A DNA stretch of 64,000 nt from an uncultured Bacilli bacterium (lineage in GTDB: Bacteria; Bacillota_I; Bacilli_A; RF39; UBA660): NCBI GenBank assembly GCA_947632375.1, contig CANRPF010000002.1, positions 55,917 to 119,916 of the forward strand, written 5' to 3'. The notes under the pieces were generated by a model. That model did not search any database and was not told the DNA's origin. It was given only the letters and a program-made list of their open reading frames with translations. Positions 32,217 to 41,272 of this stretch are shown one piece after another. The position numbers and the translations under genes are program-made. Position 1 is the stretch's first letter; each line of letters starts with the position of its first letter.

Positions 32217-33086
32217 TCAAATCTCATTTTTATTCTTTTCTTCTATTAAATTTTCATCTATATATTTATAATTTAAACTATTACTTTGAGATATAGCCGA
32301 TTTTTTAGTTTCTTTTTCGTATAAATCCTTTGCTCCCTTAGCTACTCCTCCACCACGTTTGGCAACATTTAAATTTTCTTTTAATCCTTTAGGATGTTCT
32401 TCTTTTGCAATATCCCTTGCTGCTATTTCACCAATATTTGTTAAAGCAACTTCAATATCAGTCATATTATCTCTTAAAGATTCTTTTCTAAGACCTTTTA
32501 ATTTTTTATATTCAGAAGCAGTCATATTAGACCATCCTTTATATATTTCATTAGTTAAAAGTGCATATTCTAAAGGTTTAGTAATTCCTCCTTCTTTCCA
32601 TATATCGGTTAGTTTAAATCGATCTACAATCCCATTTAACCTCGCTTTTATCCATTCATCATTATATCCTTTTTTACGATAATATTCTACTGCTCTATTA
32701 ACTGCAATTTCTGGATCAAATACTTCATCAATTCTTTCACTACCTAAATTTGCAAGCCAAAGTTTAAATGGTTCTGCTTTATTTGATGGAACAGATTCGA
32801 TTAATCTTAGAATCCCCTTAGTATCTAATACATCTGTATTATAAAATTTGCCGTCTTTTGCTTTTAATTTCAGTTGACTACAATTTGTAGTCAACTCAGA
32901 ACCTTCTTTTTTCAATCTTAATTTTAATACAGACCAATATTTTCTTGCATCACTACTTTCTGTCAATGCATTTATAACGTCAACAACACTAAAGAAATAT
33001 TCTTCTTTCTTGCTATCCCATATACTTCTTATTTCTTTTCCTTCAAAAAGATTTGAAATTGTTTCTAATTTTTTATTTTCATTCAT
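32217..33086 (-). CDS. Bro-N/DinD-like DNA-damage-type protein
   Basis: 289 residues. Residues ~10-110 match the BRO-N domain: KEIRSIWDSKKEEYFFSVVDVINALTES, ARKYWSVLKLRL and DTKGILRLIESVPSNKAEPFKLWLA. The rest (VNRAVEYYRKKGYNDEWIKARLNGI, then ARDIAKEEHPKGLKEN) matches the DinD family. DinD inhibits RecA activities in E. coli, and Bro-N proteins are frequent in phages and mobile DNA. SD GGGGG precedes ATG 33086. It sits just upstream of rbgA but with different character, so may be a local insertion. Confidence 0.82.
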   Translation of the reverse strand: MNENKKLETISNLFEGKEIRSIWDSKKEEYFFSVVDVINALTESSDARKYWSVLKLRLKKEGSELTTNCSQLKLKAKDGKFYNTDVLDTKGILRLIESVPSNKAEPFKLWLANLGSERIDEVFDPEIAVNRAVEYYRKKGYNDEWIKARLNGIVDRFKLTDIWKEGGITKPLEYALLTNEIYKGWSNMTASEYKKLKGLRKESLRDNMTDIEVALTNIGEIAARDIAKEEHPKGLKENLNVAKRGGGVAKGAKDLYEKETKKSAISQSNSLNYKYIDENLIEEKNKNEI

Positions 33087-33116
33087 ATTTATTCCCCCTT
33101 TAGTTATAATTTAAAA

Positions 33117-33431
33117 TTACTTTAAAGAATTATCTATCCAATATAAAAATTCTTTATTTGCATTTTTTATTTCAATACTTGAAATTTCTTCTACTTCATA
33201 ATTATGTATTTTTTTTATTTCATTTTCTAATTCATTAAATAGACTTTCTTTTGTTCTAAACTCTAATTTAAATTCATCACATTCTTCTACTTTATTATTC
33301 CACCAATATTTAGAGTGAACCTTAGTAACTTGACTTCCAGATATTAATCTTTTTTCAAGTAATGTATCTATTATTTTATTTGATATTTCTTCTTTATCAC
33401 ATAATGTTGTGACAATTATATATTTATCCAT
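33117..33431 (-). CDS. cutA: CutA1 divalent-cation tolerance-like protein
   Basis: 104 residues, the normal CutA size. Ferredoxin-like trimeric fold suggested by YIIVTTLCDKEEISNKIIDTLLEKRLISGSQV at the N-terminus, then KYWWNNKVEECDEFKLEFRTK and the C-terminal YLYWID-type ending (FLYWIDNSL). Physiological role is unsettled in most bacteria; copper tolerance is indirect. TTG 33443 lies upstream in frame, but SD GAGG fits ATG 33431. Confidence 0.88.
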   Translation of the reverse strand: MDKYIIVTTLCDKEEISNKIIDTLLEKRLISGSQVTKVHSKYWWNNKVEECDEFKLEFRTKESLFNELENEIKKIHNYEVEEISSIEIKNANKEFLYWIDNSLK

Positions 33432-33449
33432 TATATGCCTCAATAATTG

Positions 33450-34808
33450 CTAATTTTTATAACTATTTTGAATTTCAGAAACGTTATCTGAATAAAATTC
33501 ATGCATAACTTTTGCAATATTTAAAGATACTTCTTCAGATATGTTTGTATTTTTATATTGTTGTTTAACTCTTTTTACAAATTCAACTAATTCATGTCTA
33601 AATCCTTCTCCTTCAAGTTGATAAAAGTATCTTTTGTTATTATTTTGATTTTCATATCTTACTTCAAAATAATCAGTGATCCACCAAGGAGAAGGCACTA
33701 TTAAATAACCTTTTGTACCAGAAACTATTAATTCACCTTCTGATTTTATACCTTTAGCGACTTTAACAGAACCAACTGCATTATCAAATAAAAAATCTAT
33801 TTTAGAAAAAGCATCAAATTTCTTTTCTTTATCAATAAATAATGACTTTATAGATAAAGATTTATAATTAGTACCTAAAATTTGAAAAATAGGAAGCATT
33901 GCAGTTGGACCCCATGCACAAATACTATTAAATTCGACGTTTAAATCTTTTTTTTGAAAATACATATAATCTTTTAAACTAGTACAAGTAGATTCAACTG
34001 ATACAATATTACCAATAACACCACTTTTTAGTAACAATAACAATCTTAAATATGCTGTAGAATATGCAGTTTTTATAGATTCCATTAAAACACATTTATT
34101 TTTATTTGCTAATAAAAATAACTCTTTACACTCTTTTTCATCTAAAGTTATAGGAGATTCACATAAAACACTTTTATGTTTAAGCAAAGCTTTTTTTATT
34201 TGATCATAATGATTTTTAGGATTTGAAATTAAATATAAAGCATCTACATTATCTAATAATTTATCAAAATCATTAGTTTTTATTTCTATATCTTTAAATG
34301 TATCATCTGATTCATCAAATTCGTTAGAACATATTGCAGTAACTTTAATACCATTAACATAAAAACTTTCATTATATATCTTTTTTAAGTAAATATCTTC
34401 ACCTACTAAACCTAATTTTAGCTTTCTATCATTATTTCTTAACTCAGTACTTGAAACACCTTCAGTTCTAGGTAAATATATTACTTCACAGTATTCTTTT
34501 AAATAATCAAATTTGCCAACCCAATCAGAACCTAATACAAAAACATCAACACCATATTTAATAATATCATCTATTTTTTGTCCTTCATATTCTTCTATTA
34601 TAATTTCATCAGCTAATCCTGTTTCTTTAACATTTTGTAATCGTTCCATTAAAGGTTGTTTAACATTTATTTTTCCTCTTTGTTTATCAAAATCATCAGA
34701 AGTAACGCCAACTATTAAATAATCTCCTAGCTCTTTAGCACGTTCTAATAATCTTAGATGCCCATAGTGTAACAAATCAAAAGTGCCATATGTAATTACT
34801 TTCTTCAT
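33450..34808 (-). CDS. Fusion: TagD-type cytidylyltransferase + Gfo/Idh/MocA oxidoreductase
   Basis: 452 residues. Residues 1-~128 are a glycerol-3-phosphate cytidylyltransferase-like domain: TYGTFDLLHYGHLRLLERAK (HxGH), GVTSDDFD, KQPLMERLQNV and PRTEGVSSTELR (RTEGVSTT-type). Residues ~130-452 are a Gfo/Idh/MocA-like NAD(P)-dependent dehydrogenase: LKLGLVGEDIY (degenerate Rossmann), LYLISNPKNHYDQIKKAL, KSVLCESPITL (EKP-type motif with Ser). The fusion would make a CDP-activated polyol and carry out or control its redox in one protein. SD GGAGG precedes ATG 34808. First of the surface-polymer enzymes with the aminotransferase 8 bases upstream. Confidence 0.86.
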   Translation of the reverse strand: MKKVITYGTFDLLHYGHLRLLERAKELGDYLIVGVTSDDFDKQRGKINVKQPLMERLQNVKETGLADEIIIEEYEGQKIDDIIKYGVDVFVLGSDWVGKFDYLKEYCEVIYLPRTEGVSSTELRNNDRKLKLGLVGEDIYLKKIYNESFYVNGIKVTAICSNEFDESDDTFKDIEIKTNDFDKLLDNVDALYLISNPKNHYDQIKKALLKHKSVLCESPITLDEKECKELFLLANKNKCVLMESIKTAYSTAYLRLLLLLKSGVIGNIVSVESTCTSLKDYMYFQKKDLNVEFNSICAWGPTAMLPIFQILGTNYKSLSIKSLFIDKEKKFDAFSKIDFLFDNAVGSVKVAKGIKSEGELIVSGTKGYLIVPSPWWITDYFEVRYENQNNNKRYFYQLEGEGFRHELVEFVKRVKQQYKNTNISEEVSLNIAKVMHEFYSDNVSEIQNSYKN

Positions 34809-34816
34809 AGTTCCTC

Positions 34817-35899
34817 CTATATTAATCCGCGTTTTTGCATATCTTTAAAAGCATCTATCAATTTATCAAAATCATTTTTAGTTAAATGACCTATATGACC
34901 AACTCTAAATACTTTATCTTTTAATTCTCCTCCATTAGGACAAACCCAAATATTATAATGATCTTTTAATTCTAAGAAAATATCGTTTGCACTTGCAGTA
35001 AGTGTCATTAATGCAGTTATTGCATTAGATGGTGAAGAAGTTACTAACTTAAATGGTAAATCTTTTATATTATTTCTAAAATAAAGTGCTAAAGATTCTA
35101 CGTTTTTTATTTCACTTTCTACCCCACCATTTTCATCTATTGATTTTAATCTAGTATTTATCTGTCTTAAAATACCTACAGCAGGTGTAAAAGGAGTTTG
35201 ACCTCTTTTTGCGTTTTCTAAAGCTATTTTCAAATTAAAATATAATCCCTTAACATTTGCATTATATACTTTATTAACTGCCCTTGAAGATAGCACTAAT
35301 ATAGAAATACCTGGAGGGCATGCTAAAGACTTTTGAGAGCTTGTAATCATTATATCTATTTTTGAATTTTGCATATCAATTGGATCTGCTAAAAAAGAAC
35401 TTATAGCATCTACAATTAAAAATAAATCATTTTTATTACAAAAATCTCTAATTAAATCTAAATCATAATGAACTCCTGTTGATGTTTCATGTATATTTAC
35501 AATAAATGTTGTATAATCTAATGCGTTATATTTATCTAATATTTCTTTTGTTAAAGTTTCTCCTACAGAAAGCTTTATTTCATCATAAGGATTTTCATAT
35601 ATTTGACATAAATCTATAAAACGCTGGCCAAAACTACCACCATTTACAATTAAAGCTTTATCATTATTATTTAATGTATTTATAATAGAAGCTTCCATAG
35701 CAGCAGTTCCTGATCCTGTTAAAAATACTACCTTACTATCATCACTTGCTTTAGCAAACTTTTTAACTAATCTTTCATTTTCAAACATAACATTAGAAAA
35801 TTCTTCAGTTCTAAAATATGGAACTTGTTCTCCTCCTACTTTTAATACATCTTCATTAGCTTGAACAGGTCCAACTGTAAAATTAATCATTTCTTTCAT
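34817..35899 (-). CDS. Class V PLP aminotransferase, 2-aminoethylphosphonate-transaminase-like
   Basis: 360 residues. INFTVGPVQANEDVL and VVFLTGSGTAAMEASI open the PLP fold; HETSTGVHYDLDLI, IVDAISSFLADPIDM and SSQKSLACPPGISIL (Lys of the Schiff base) are the family signatures shared by PhnW and alanine-glyoxylate transaminases. In polysaccharide clusters such enzymes supply amino or phosphonate decorations. No PEP mutase is in the window, so phosphonate chemistry is unproven. ATG 35911 is in frame but the GGAGG inside it serves ATG 35899. Overlaps the preceding gene by 17 bases. Confidence 0.8.
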   Translation of the reverse strand: MKEMINFTVGPVQANEDVLKVGGEQVPYFRTEEFSNVMFENERLVKKFAKASDDSKVVFLTGSGTAAMEASIINTLNNNDKALIVNGGSFGQRFIDLCQIYENPYDEIKLSVGETLTKEILDKYNALDYTTFIVNIHETSTGVHYDLDLIRDFCNKNDLFLIVDAISSFLADPIDMQNSKIDIMITSSQKSLACPPGISILVLSSRAVNKVYNANVKGLYFNLKIALENAKRGQTPFTPAVGILRQINTRLKSIDENGGVESEIKNVESLALYFRNNIKDLPFKLVTSSPSNAITALMTLTASANDIFLELKDHYNIWVCPNGGELKDKVFRVGHIGHLTKNDFDKLIDAFKDMQKRGLI

Positions 35900-37109
35900 C
35901 TTTTCCTCCATTTTTTAAATTCCATACAAATACTTTTTGTCTATTACCCCAAATATACTTAGAATAAAGTAATTTCAATGTAGGTAATTTATACCACTTT
36001 TTAATAAGTTCTTTATAACCAATATTATCATTAGATAAATCTTTAATAAATTTATCTCTATCTTTATTATAATCTATATGTTTTCTTAAAGGGCTTTGAT
36101 ATTTTAAAGCTTCATCAAAATCTAAAACATGACCATTTAAATAAGAATAAGCACCTTTTAATACATTTTTACCTTTTAAAGTATTACACAAAATTAAAGA
36201 ACATCCACTATTATTAGCATATAATTCTGGACAATATAAATGTACACCCCATAAATCTCCCAATGTTATATCAGCACATCTTTCTTTAGTTGTAAAAGGA
36301 CATTTATAACATGATGGCCTTGACATTAAATGATTTAACCATATTTGCCAAAAAGGATTAAACCAACGATCTTTAACAATTGATTTACCATTATCTAAAA
36401 CAATATTCATAACTTGGAAATCCCATTTGCTAGATTTCTTATTATTAATTTCTTTATATCTATAATCAATAGATTTAATAGATGAATTATACTTTTCTTT
36501 ATAATAATTATTCATCTTTTCTATATAATTAGGACTTGGTACACCTTCACAAATTACTTCAACAGTTAAAAGATTATCTATATTAGTACCTTTTAAAAAA
36601 TTTAATAATCCTGCTATTTGACATGGTGTCCCAGAAAATAATACATTTTTACCACTATTTAAAAACTCTCTTACTTTAATATAAGAATCACCTATTATAC
36701 TCTGAGAATATTTAGATTTACGAAATAAATCTAATTTATTTTTATCAGTAATAAAAGTATGATATACTTCCGTTTTATTAGTAGTTGCTCCAAAAATAAC
36801 ATAATTTTTCTTACAAAAACTATCTACAATAGCACTAAAAGCCCCTCCAGAAGTACTCTTTTTCCTAATAGTTAAATCTTTGTGATAGCCGCCATAAGCT
36901 AATATATTACCATTTTTACTAGGCATAAATGCTTTTGGACATACTCTTCTACATAAGCCACAATTAATACATTTTTTTGCGTCAATTTCAGGATATCTAA
37001 ATCCTTCTTTATCTATCTTAAAAGTAATCGCTTTCTTAGGACAAATTTGACCACAAGCTTCACATCCGAAACACTCGGTTTTATCGTTGCTATCTAAATA
37101 TCCAGACAT
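35883..37109 (-). CDS. FrhB-like iron-sulfur/flavin protein of polysaccharide clusters
   Basis: 408 residues. Two 4Fe-4S motifs at the N-terminus (CFGCEACGQICPKKAITF and CINCGLCRRVCPKAFMPS), then a coenzyme F420 hydrogenase beta-subunit-like domain (STSGGAFSAIVDSF, FSGTPCQIAGLL, CEGVPSP, FTTKERCADITLGDLWG). Such proteins occur beside polysaccharide pyruvyl transferases, as here, and probably reduce or de-hydrogenate a sugar or lipid precursor. SD AAGGTGAT precedes ATG 37109. Ten bases from the pyruvyl transferase gene. Confidence 0.87.
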   Translation of the reverse strand: MSGYLDSNDKTECFGCEACGQICPKKAITFKIDKEGFRYPEIDAKKCINCGLCRRVCPKAFMPSKNGNILAYGGYHKDLTIRKKSTSGGAFSAIVDSFCKKNYVIFGATTNKTEVYHTFITDKNKLDLFRKSKYSQSIIGDSYIKVREFLNSGKNVLFSGTPCQIAGLLNFLKGTNIDNLLTVEVICEGVPSPNYIEKMNNYYKEKYNSSIKSIDYRYKEINNKKSSKWDFQVMNIVLDNGKSIVKDRWFNPFWQIWLNHLMSRPSCYKCPFTTKERCADITLGDLWGVHLYCPELYANNSGCSLILCNTLKGKNVLKGAYSYLNGHVLDFDEALKYQSPLRKHIDYNKDRDKFIKDLSNDNIGYKELIKKWYKLPTLKLLYSKYIWGNRQKVFVWNLKNGGKDERND

Positions 37110-37118
37110 AAAATCACC

Positions 37119-38231
37119 TTACTTACAACTATTTAATTCCATTTTTAAAAATTCTAAAGATTCTTTTCTTTCTCTTTCTATAATACTGTGAACTTTATCA
37201 TAATCAATATCTTTAAATGATTCATTACCATCTTTTAATAATCTATCTGATAATCCACTCATTTCTAATAACTCTGATATTTTTGTATTGCATTGTTCTC
37301 TAGAAAATATAACAAATTCTTTTCTAAATTGAATACTAAAAATCATTCCATGATAAGAATTAGTTACTATATATGAGGCATTTTTAACTAAAGATAAAAA
37401 TTCTTCTGCTCCTGCTTCATAAAATATTTTATGAATATCTGCATTAGCATTGCTAATGCTTATTTCGATAACATTCAAATTCATTTCTTTTGCTTTTGTT
37501 TTTGCAAAAGAATCCATTGTATCATTTTTTCTTCTAGAATATAAAAGTAAATAAGGTTCACTTTCTTTATTTTTATCTATAATTTCTTCATAATCTTTTT
37601 GTGTTAATAAAAGAGTGGGATCAATTACACGTTTAACAGGTACTGAAACTTTTTTTTCAATATAAGATAACATAGTTGTTTCTCTTAAACCAATAAACTT
37701 AAAGTTCTTTAATCTTTCATCTATCTTTTTATATATTTCATCATTAAAAGTACAATCACCAAAACTAGCGGCATAGGAAACACTATATCCATTTTTCATA
37801 CAATCATAATTAGCAAAAAAACCATCATCAATACCAAATTCATCAACACAAAATATAGTATCACTACCACATACAAATCCACTAATATTTTCATCTTCTA
37901 TAATTTCATTAAAATTATTATGATCATATTCTTTTTTAGTTCTATTAAATTTATTAGTATAAAATTTATCAAACTTATAATAATTTTCTTTAATAGCAGA
38001 AAGATTACTTTCACACATCCTCCTTAATTCAGAATCAGTATCCCACATATTTTCTATCGGATTTAAAGGATTTTTATCTTTTAAAGCTAAAGGACAATAA
38101 TCTATTAATACAGCTCGACAATCGTCTGTTACCTTCTCAATAGCTTTAGATAACGCCCATGATTGTAAAGCAGAACCATAATTTGTAAAATTACAATGTA
38201 TATTGTAACTAACTATACCTATATTTTTCAC
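37119..38231 (-). CDS. Polysaccharide pyruvyl transferase family protein
   Basis: 370 residues. N-terminal GIVSYNIHCNFTNYGSALQSWALSKAI and YCPLALKDKNPLNP, the mid FVCGSDTIF, and C-terminal IVTNSYHGMIFSIQFRKEFVIFSRE (H-G-x-I/M-F with conserved S/T) match the PS_pyruv_trans family, which adds a ketal-linked pyruvate to wall or exopolysaccharide. The start is GTG 38231; the best SD AAGGAGG is an unusual 13 bases away, so the start is uncertain. First gene of the cluster. Confidence 0.87.
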   Translation of the reverse strand: MKNIGIVSYNIHCNFTNYGSALQSWALSKAIEKVTDDCRAVLIDYCPLALKDKNPLNPIENMWDTDSELRRMCESNLSAIKENYYKFDKFYTNKFNRTKKEYDHNNFNEIIEDENISGFVCGSDTIFCVDEFGIDDGFFANYDCMKNGYSVSYAASFGDCTFNDEIYKKIDERLKNFKFIGLRETTMLSYIEKKVSVPVKRVIDPTLLLTQKDYEEIIDKNKESEPYLLLYSRRKNDTMDSFAKTKAKEMNLNVIEISISNANADIHKIFYEAGAEEFLSLVKNASYIVTNSYHGMIFSIQFRKEFVIFSREQCNTKISELLEMSGLSDRLLKDGNESFKDIDYDKVHSIIERERKESLEFLKMELNSCK

Positions 38232-38305
38232 TAAGCTTACACTACCTCCTTATATAGTAAATATCTATAATAATTATAACACAAATTAAACTATACTTAA
38301 AATAA

Positions 38306-38326
38306 CTAATAGAAAATATCTATTAG
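38306..38326 (-). terminator. Terminator after signal peptidase gene
   Basis: 8-bp stem CTAATAGA / TCTATTAG, 5-base loop, then T-rich DNA on the minus strand (TTATTTTAAG). Modest. Confidence 0.5.
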
Positions 38327-38875
38327 CTATTCAACAAAACCAAAATCACTGAATGGGAAAATTACTAATCTAGTTGTTCCTATTATATTCTTTTTATTAA
38401 TAGTTCCAATAACTCTACTATCTATAGAAATCGCTCTATTATCTCCCAATACGAAATAACTATCATCATCTATTTTAACTTCATCAAAATCTTTAGTATT
38501 TTCATTTTTATAATAAGGATCTTTTGTTTCTTTTCCATTTATATATAGTCTACCATCTTTATATTTTATAGTTTCACCAGGTAAACCTATTACTCTTTTT
38601 ATTAAATATGAATCATCAGTAGATATAACCACTATTTGAAATCTTTTTATATCTTTAAATCTCTTGCTAATTTTATTTAAAATCATAGTATCGCCATTTT
38701 GTAAAGTATCTACCATACTTGTACCATTTACTTTAATAGGAGTTATGATATATGTTCTTATAACAACAACAACAAGCACTATTATTATATATGGCATTGC
38801 TCCATGAACTGCACTCCATAATTTATTATTAGTGTCATTATCTTTTTCTTGTTTTGTATTTGCATTTTTTTCCAT
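38327..38875 (-). CDS. lepB: Signal peptidase I (P-type)
   Basis: 182 residues, one N-terminal TM (~26-48, PYIIIVLVVVVIRTYIITPI). Catalytic Ser in NGTSMVDTL and Lys in LIKRVIGLPGE form a Ser-Lys dyad, and the box ..DSRVIGTI and GDNRAISIDSR close the family signature. This is the P-type (bacterial) form rather than SipW's ER-type Ser-His. It removes Sec signal peptides outside the membrane. Next to TasA-like genes it may process their signals. SD GGTGAT precedes ATG 38875. Confidence 0.94.
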   Translation of the reverse strand: MEKNANTKQEKDNDTNNKLWSAVHGAMPYIIIVLVVVVIRTYIITPIKVNGTSMVDTLQNGDTMILNKISKRFKDIKRFQIVVISTDDSYLIKRVIGLPGETIKYKDGRLYINGKETKDPYYKNENTKDFDEVKIDDDSYFVLGDNRAISIDSRVIGTINKKNIIGTTRLVIFPFSDFGFVE

Positions 38876-38922
38876 AATATCACCAAATAAATTATATCAA
38901 ATTATGAAGAAAAAATATATAA

Positions 38923-38944
38923 AAAAAGCAAAAATTAGCTTTTT
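38923..38944 (-). terminator. Terminator after the gene ending at 38949
   Basis: AAAAAGC / GCTTTTT stem followed on the minus strand by TTTATAT. Confidence 0.7.
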
Positions 38945-38948
38945 ACTT

Positions 38949-39674
38949 TTAATTAAATTTCTTAACTTCTTCTGAAACAAATAGTTCTACATCATGATTT
39001 TTTAAATCATTTTCTATTAATTTTAATAAAGTATACATATTTTGTAATTCAAATTTATCTTCTTTATTAGATATTCCATCTTTTTTTATTTGAGACTTTA
39101 TATTTTTATACTCTTTTAATTTATTTTTTATATCTTTCATAACTGAATCATAAGTAGCTTTATCTTTATTTGCTAAATCATCAAGAGTAAAATTAATATT
39201 GCTTTCTTCATATACAAGCTTCTCTAATAAATTATCACCAGGATATATTTGATCTACTTCTACAAATATATTTTCACGCATCTTTTTCTCTAAAATATCC
39301 ATTATAGTGCTATAATCTTTTCTTACTCTAAACTTATATCCTTCAATAGTATCTTTATCATAATAATATCCAGGATTTTCTAACTCAGCTCTAATACTTG
39401 CAATATCATTTAAATAATCTTGTACACCAAGTACTTCATTAGTCCAACCCTTTTGATTTAAATCAAATAAAACTTTAGATATCTTAGATTCTTTATCATT
39501 GCATTCTTCTTCAAAACTACCATAATTATAGTATTCATATGTAACAACATTACCATATCTTGGAATTTCTTCTTGTGTCTTACCACCAGCTAAATGAGCT
39601 GCTGCAGTAGTAAGCAAAAATGCTGCCATAAATCCAGAACCTAATTTTACTTTATTGTTTACTTTTTTTCTCAT
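38949..39674 (-). CDS. Signal-anchored protein of unknown function
   Basis: 241 residues. Basic start MRKKVNNKVK, hydrophobic segment (~12-29, GSGFMAAFLLTTAAAHLAGG), then an acidic, Lys-rich helical domain with many Tyr early (YGNVVTYEYYNYGSF). No family recognised. Overlaps neither neighbour; lies 9 bases after the TasA-like gene and probably in one transcript with it, suggesting an exported partner. SD AGAGG precedes ATG 39674. Confidence 0.62.
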   Translation of the reverse strand: MRKKVNNKVKLGSGFMAAFLLTTAAAHLAGGKTQEEIPRYGNVVTYEYYNYGSFEEECNDKESKISKVLFDLNQKGWTNEVLGVQDYLNDIASIRAELENPGYYYDKDTIEGYKFRVRKDYSTIMDILEKKMRENIFVEVDQIYPGDNLLEKLVYEESNINFTLDDLANKDKATYDSVMKDIKNKLKEYKNIKSQIKKDGISNKEDKFELQNMYTLLKLIENDLKNHDVELFVSEEVKKFN

Positions 39675-39683
39675 ATTAACCTC

Positions 39684-41126
39684 TTAATCTACTACATATG
39701 GTTCTTCAATTGTTCCATTACCACTACTTATTTGTATACCATTAATTAATCTTATAACAGGTCTATAATTACCAATTTCCATAACACTTAAAGTATCTAT
39801 TTTATTATTCTTAACTATATAAGTATAATCAACACCATTTTTATAAAATGCCTTACTTAATAATAAATAATTAGCATTACCATCCAAATAACTCTTGCTA
39901 GCATTAGTACTTACACCAGCTAATAAAACATCTTCTAAAGTTAATAAACTAGCATAACCATCTAAACTATTAGAACAATTATTTTTAACAATATTTTTAT
40001 TTAAATTAACATAATCTTCATAATATAAAGCTTCATTATCACCAATAGTACTTTCATTAGTATTACCTAATTCATCTTTATAAGATTCACTATTATAACA
40101 CCAACTACCATTTTTTAATTTAGTGACATTATTTCCAAGTTTATTTTCAAAATTAGTTAAAACTTCTCTAATATTCTCTACATTTGCTATAGTTTTACCA
40201 TCTAATGAAACGTATCCAAAAGTATCTTCACTAACAACATAATCACTTACTATATTTTCACAAGTATTATCTTTACTTTGTAAAACTAACTTTATACTTC
40301 CATCAGATTCTAATTTAACAACTCTAAAACACATATTAGCAAAATTAACATAGTTATTTTCTACATTACCTCTAAAATAATAAGCAGGTTCACTATCACC
40401 ATCTACTTTTACTAACTCACTTACATTAGAAGTATCACCCAATAATGAAACTGTTGAACTATCTTTTAAAGTAGCATACAAAGGATTTTCATTATTAGTA
40501 GCATTTGCAATTATATTATGTTTTAAAGTATTCTCATAAACATCACTTTTAAATACAGAAGTAATTTTTATTTTACCTTTAAAATAAGCATTTTCTAAAT
40601 CGTTTTGATTAAATTCAGTTTCTTTTAACCATAAATATAATCTATATTTTTTTATTTCACTTTTATTTATATTTAAATAATTAGAATCTCCAAATAAAAG
40701 CCTAATAGAATCTCCAGAAAGATAAGAGAAATCTCCTTCACCTACTACTTTTTCTATACCATTAACTACTTCAGTTAAAGTATATTTAAAATCTTCAGTT
40801 TTTAAACTTTCCATATAATCTAATTCTATCAATTCTATATAAAAAGCTACATCTGATGTACTATTTGAATTATCTATTGTAAACTCAGAATAGCCAGAAT
40901 TAGTATAATCTTTTGATAAAGGCATATTTAAATTATTTATATATTCTGTAGATTTAAATAAAACATCTAATACTCCTGAATCAACTTTTAAAGAAGTGTT
41001 AGATTTATCATCATAATCTACTCTAGTTGATTGATATGCAAAAGAAGTCATCAATATTAATGATACTACTGCAATACCGGCTAAAGAAAAGAAAAACAAC
41101 TTTTGTCTTTTAATAGTATCTAACAT
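39684..41126 (-). CDS. TasA-like secreted protein, paralogue of the variable-domain protein
   Basis: 480 residues. N-terminus MLDTIKRQKLFFFSLAGIAVVSLILMTSFAYQ is a signal/TM of the same kind as at 14323. Residues ~40-190 are TasA-like. The second half starts with VNFANMCFRVVKLESDGSIKLVL and ends YRPVIRLINGIQISSGNGT..PYVVD, which parallels MCWRIVRVQGDGSTKIVL and ..RPAVVL..NPYVVS in the 12746-14323 protein. It is the same architecture but without a GC-rich variable segment, so it is a non-diversified paralogue. SD AAGGTGAT precedes ATG 41126. Confidence 0.78.
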   Translation of the reverse strand: MLDTIKRQKLFFFSLAGIAVVSLILMTSFAYQSTRVDYDDKSNTSLKVDSGVLDVLFKSTEYINNLNMPLSKDYTNSGYSEFTIDNSNSTSDVAFYIELIELDYMESLKTEDFKYTLTEVVNGIEKVVGEGDFSYLSGDSIRLLFGDSNYLNINKSEIKKYRLYLWLKETEFNQNDLENAYFKGKIKITSVFKSDVYENTLKHNIIANATNNENPLYATLKDSSTVSLLGDTSNVSELVKVDGDSEPAYYFRGNVENNYVNFANMCFRVVKLESDGSIKLVLQSKDNTCENIVSDYVVSEDTFGYVSLDGKTIANVENIREVLTNFENKLGNNVTKLKNGSWCYNSESYKDELGNTNESTIGDNEALYYEDYVNLNKNIVKNNCSNSLDGYASLLTLEDVLLAGVSTNASKSYLDGNANYLLLSKAFYKNGVDYTYIVKNNKIDTLSVMEIGNYRPVIRLINGIQISSGNGTIEEPYVVD

Positions 41127-41218
41127 ATAATCACCTTACTATATATAGTTTACTATACTTTTTTTCTTTTATCAATTGTAAAATAAAAAAGACGATATAA
41201 TTTTACAAAATATTATTA

Positions 41219-41247
41219 TTGAGTTTAATGAAAAAGTATTATATAAT
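41219..41247 (+). promoter_or_regulatory. Promoter of the secretion ATPase gene
   Basis: TTGAGT (41219-41224), 17-base spacer, TATAAT (41242-41247), 25 bases before the start codon. Confidence 0.7.
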
Positions 41248-41272
41248 TATAAAAGAATAAGGAGTGGTTAAA

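Noticed and set aside
32359-32682. Plus-strand ORF opposite the Bro-N gene
   Set aside because: No SD and composition of an antisense frame.
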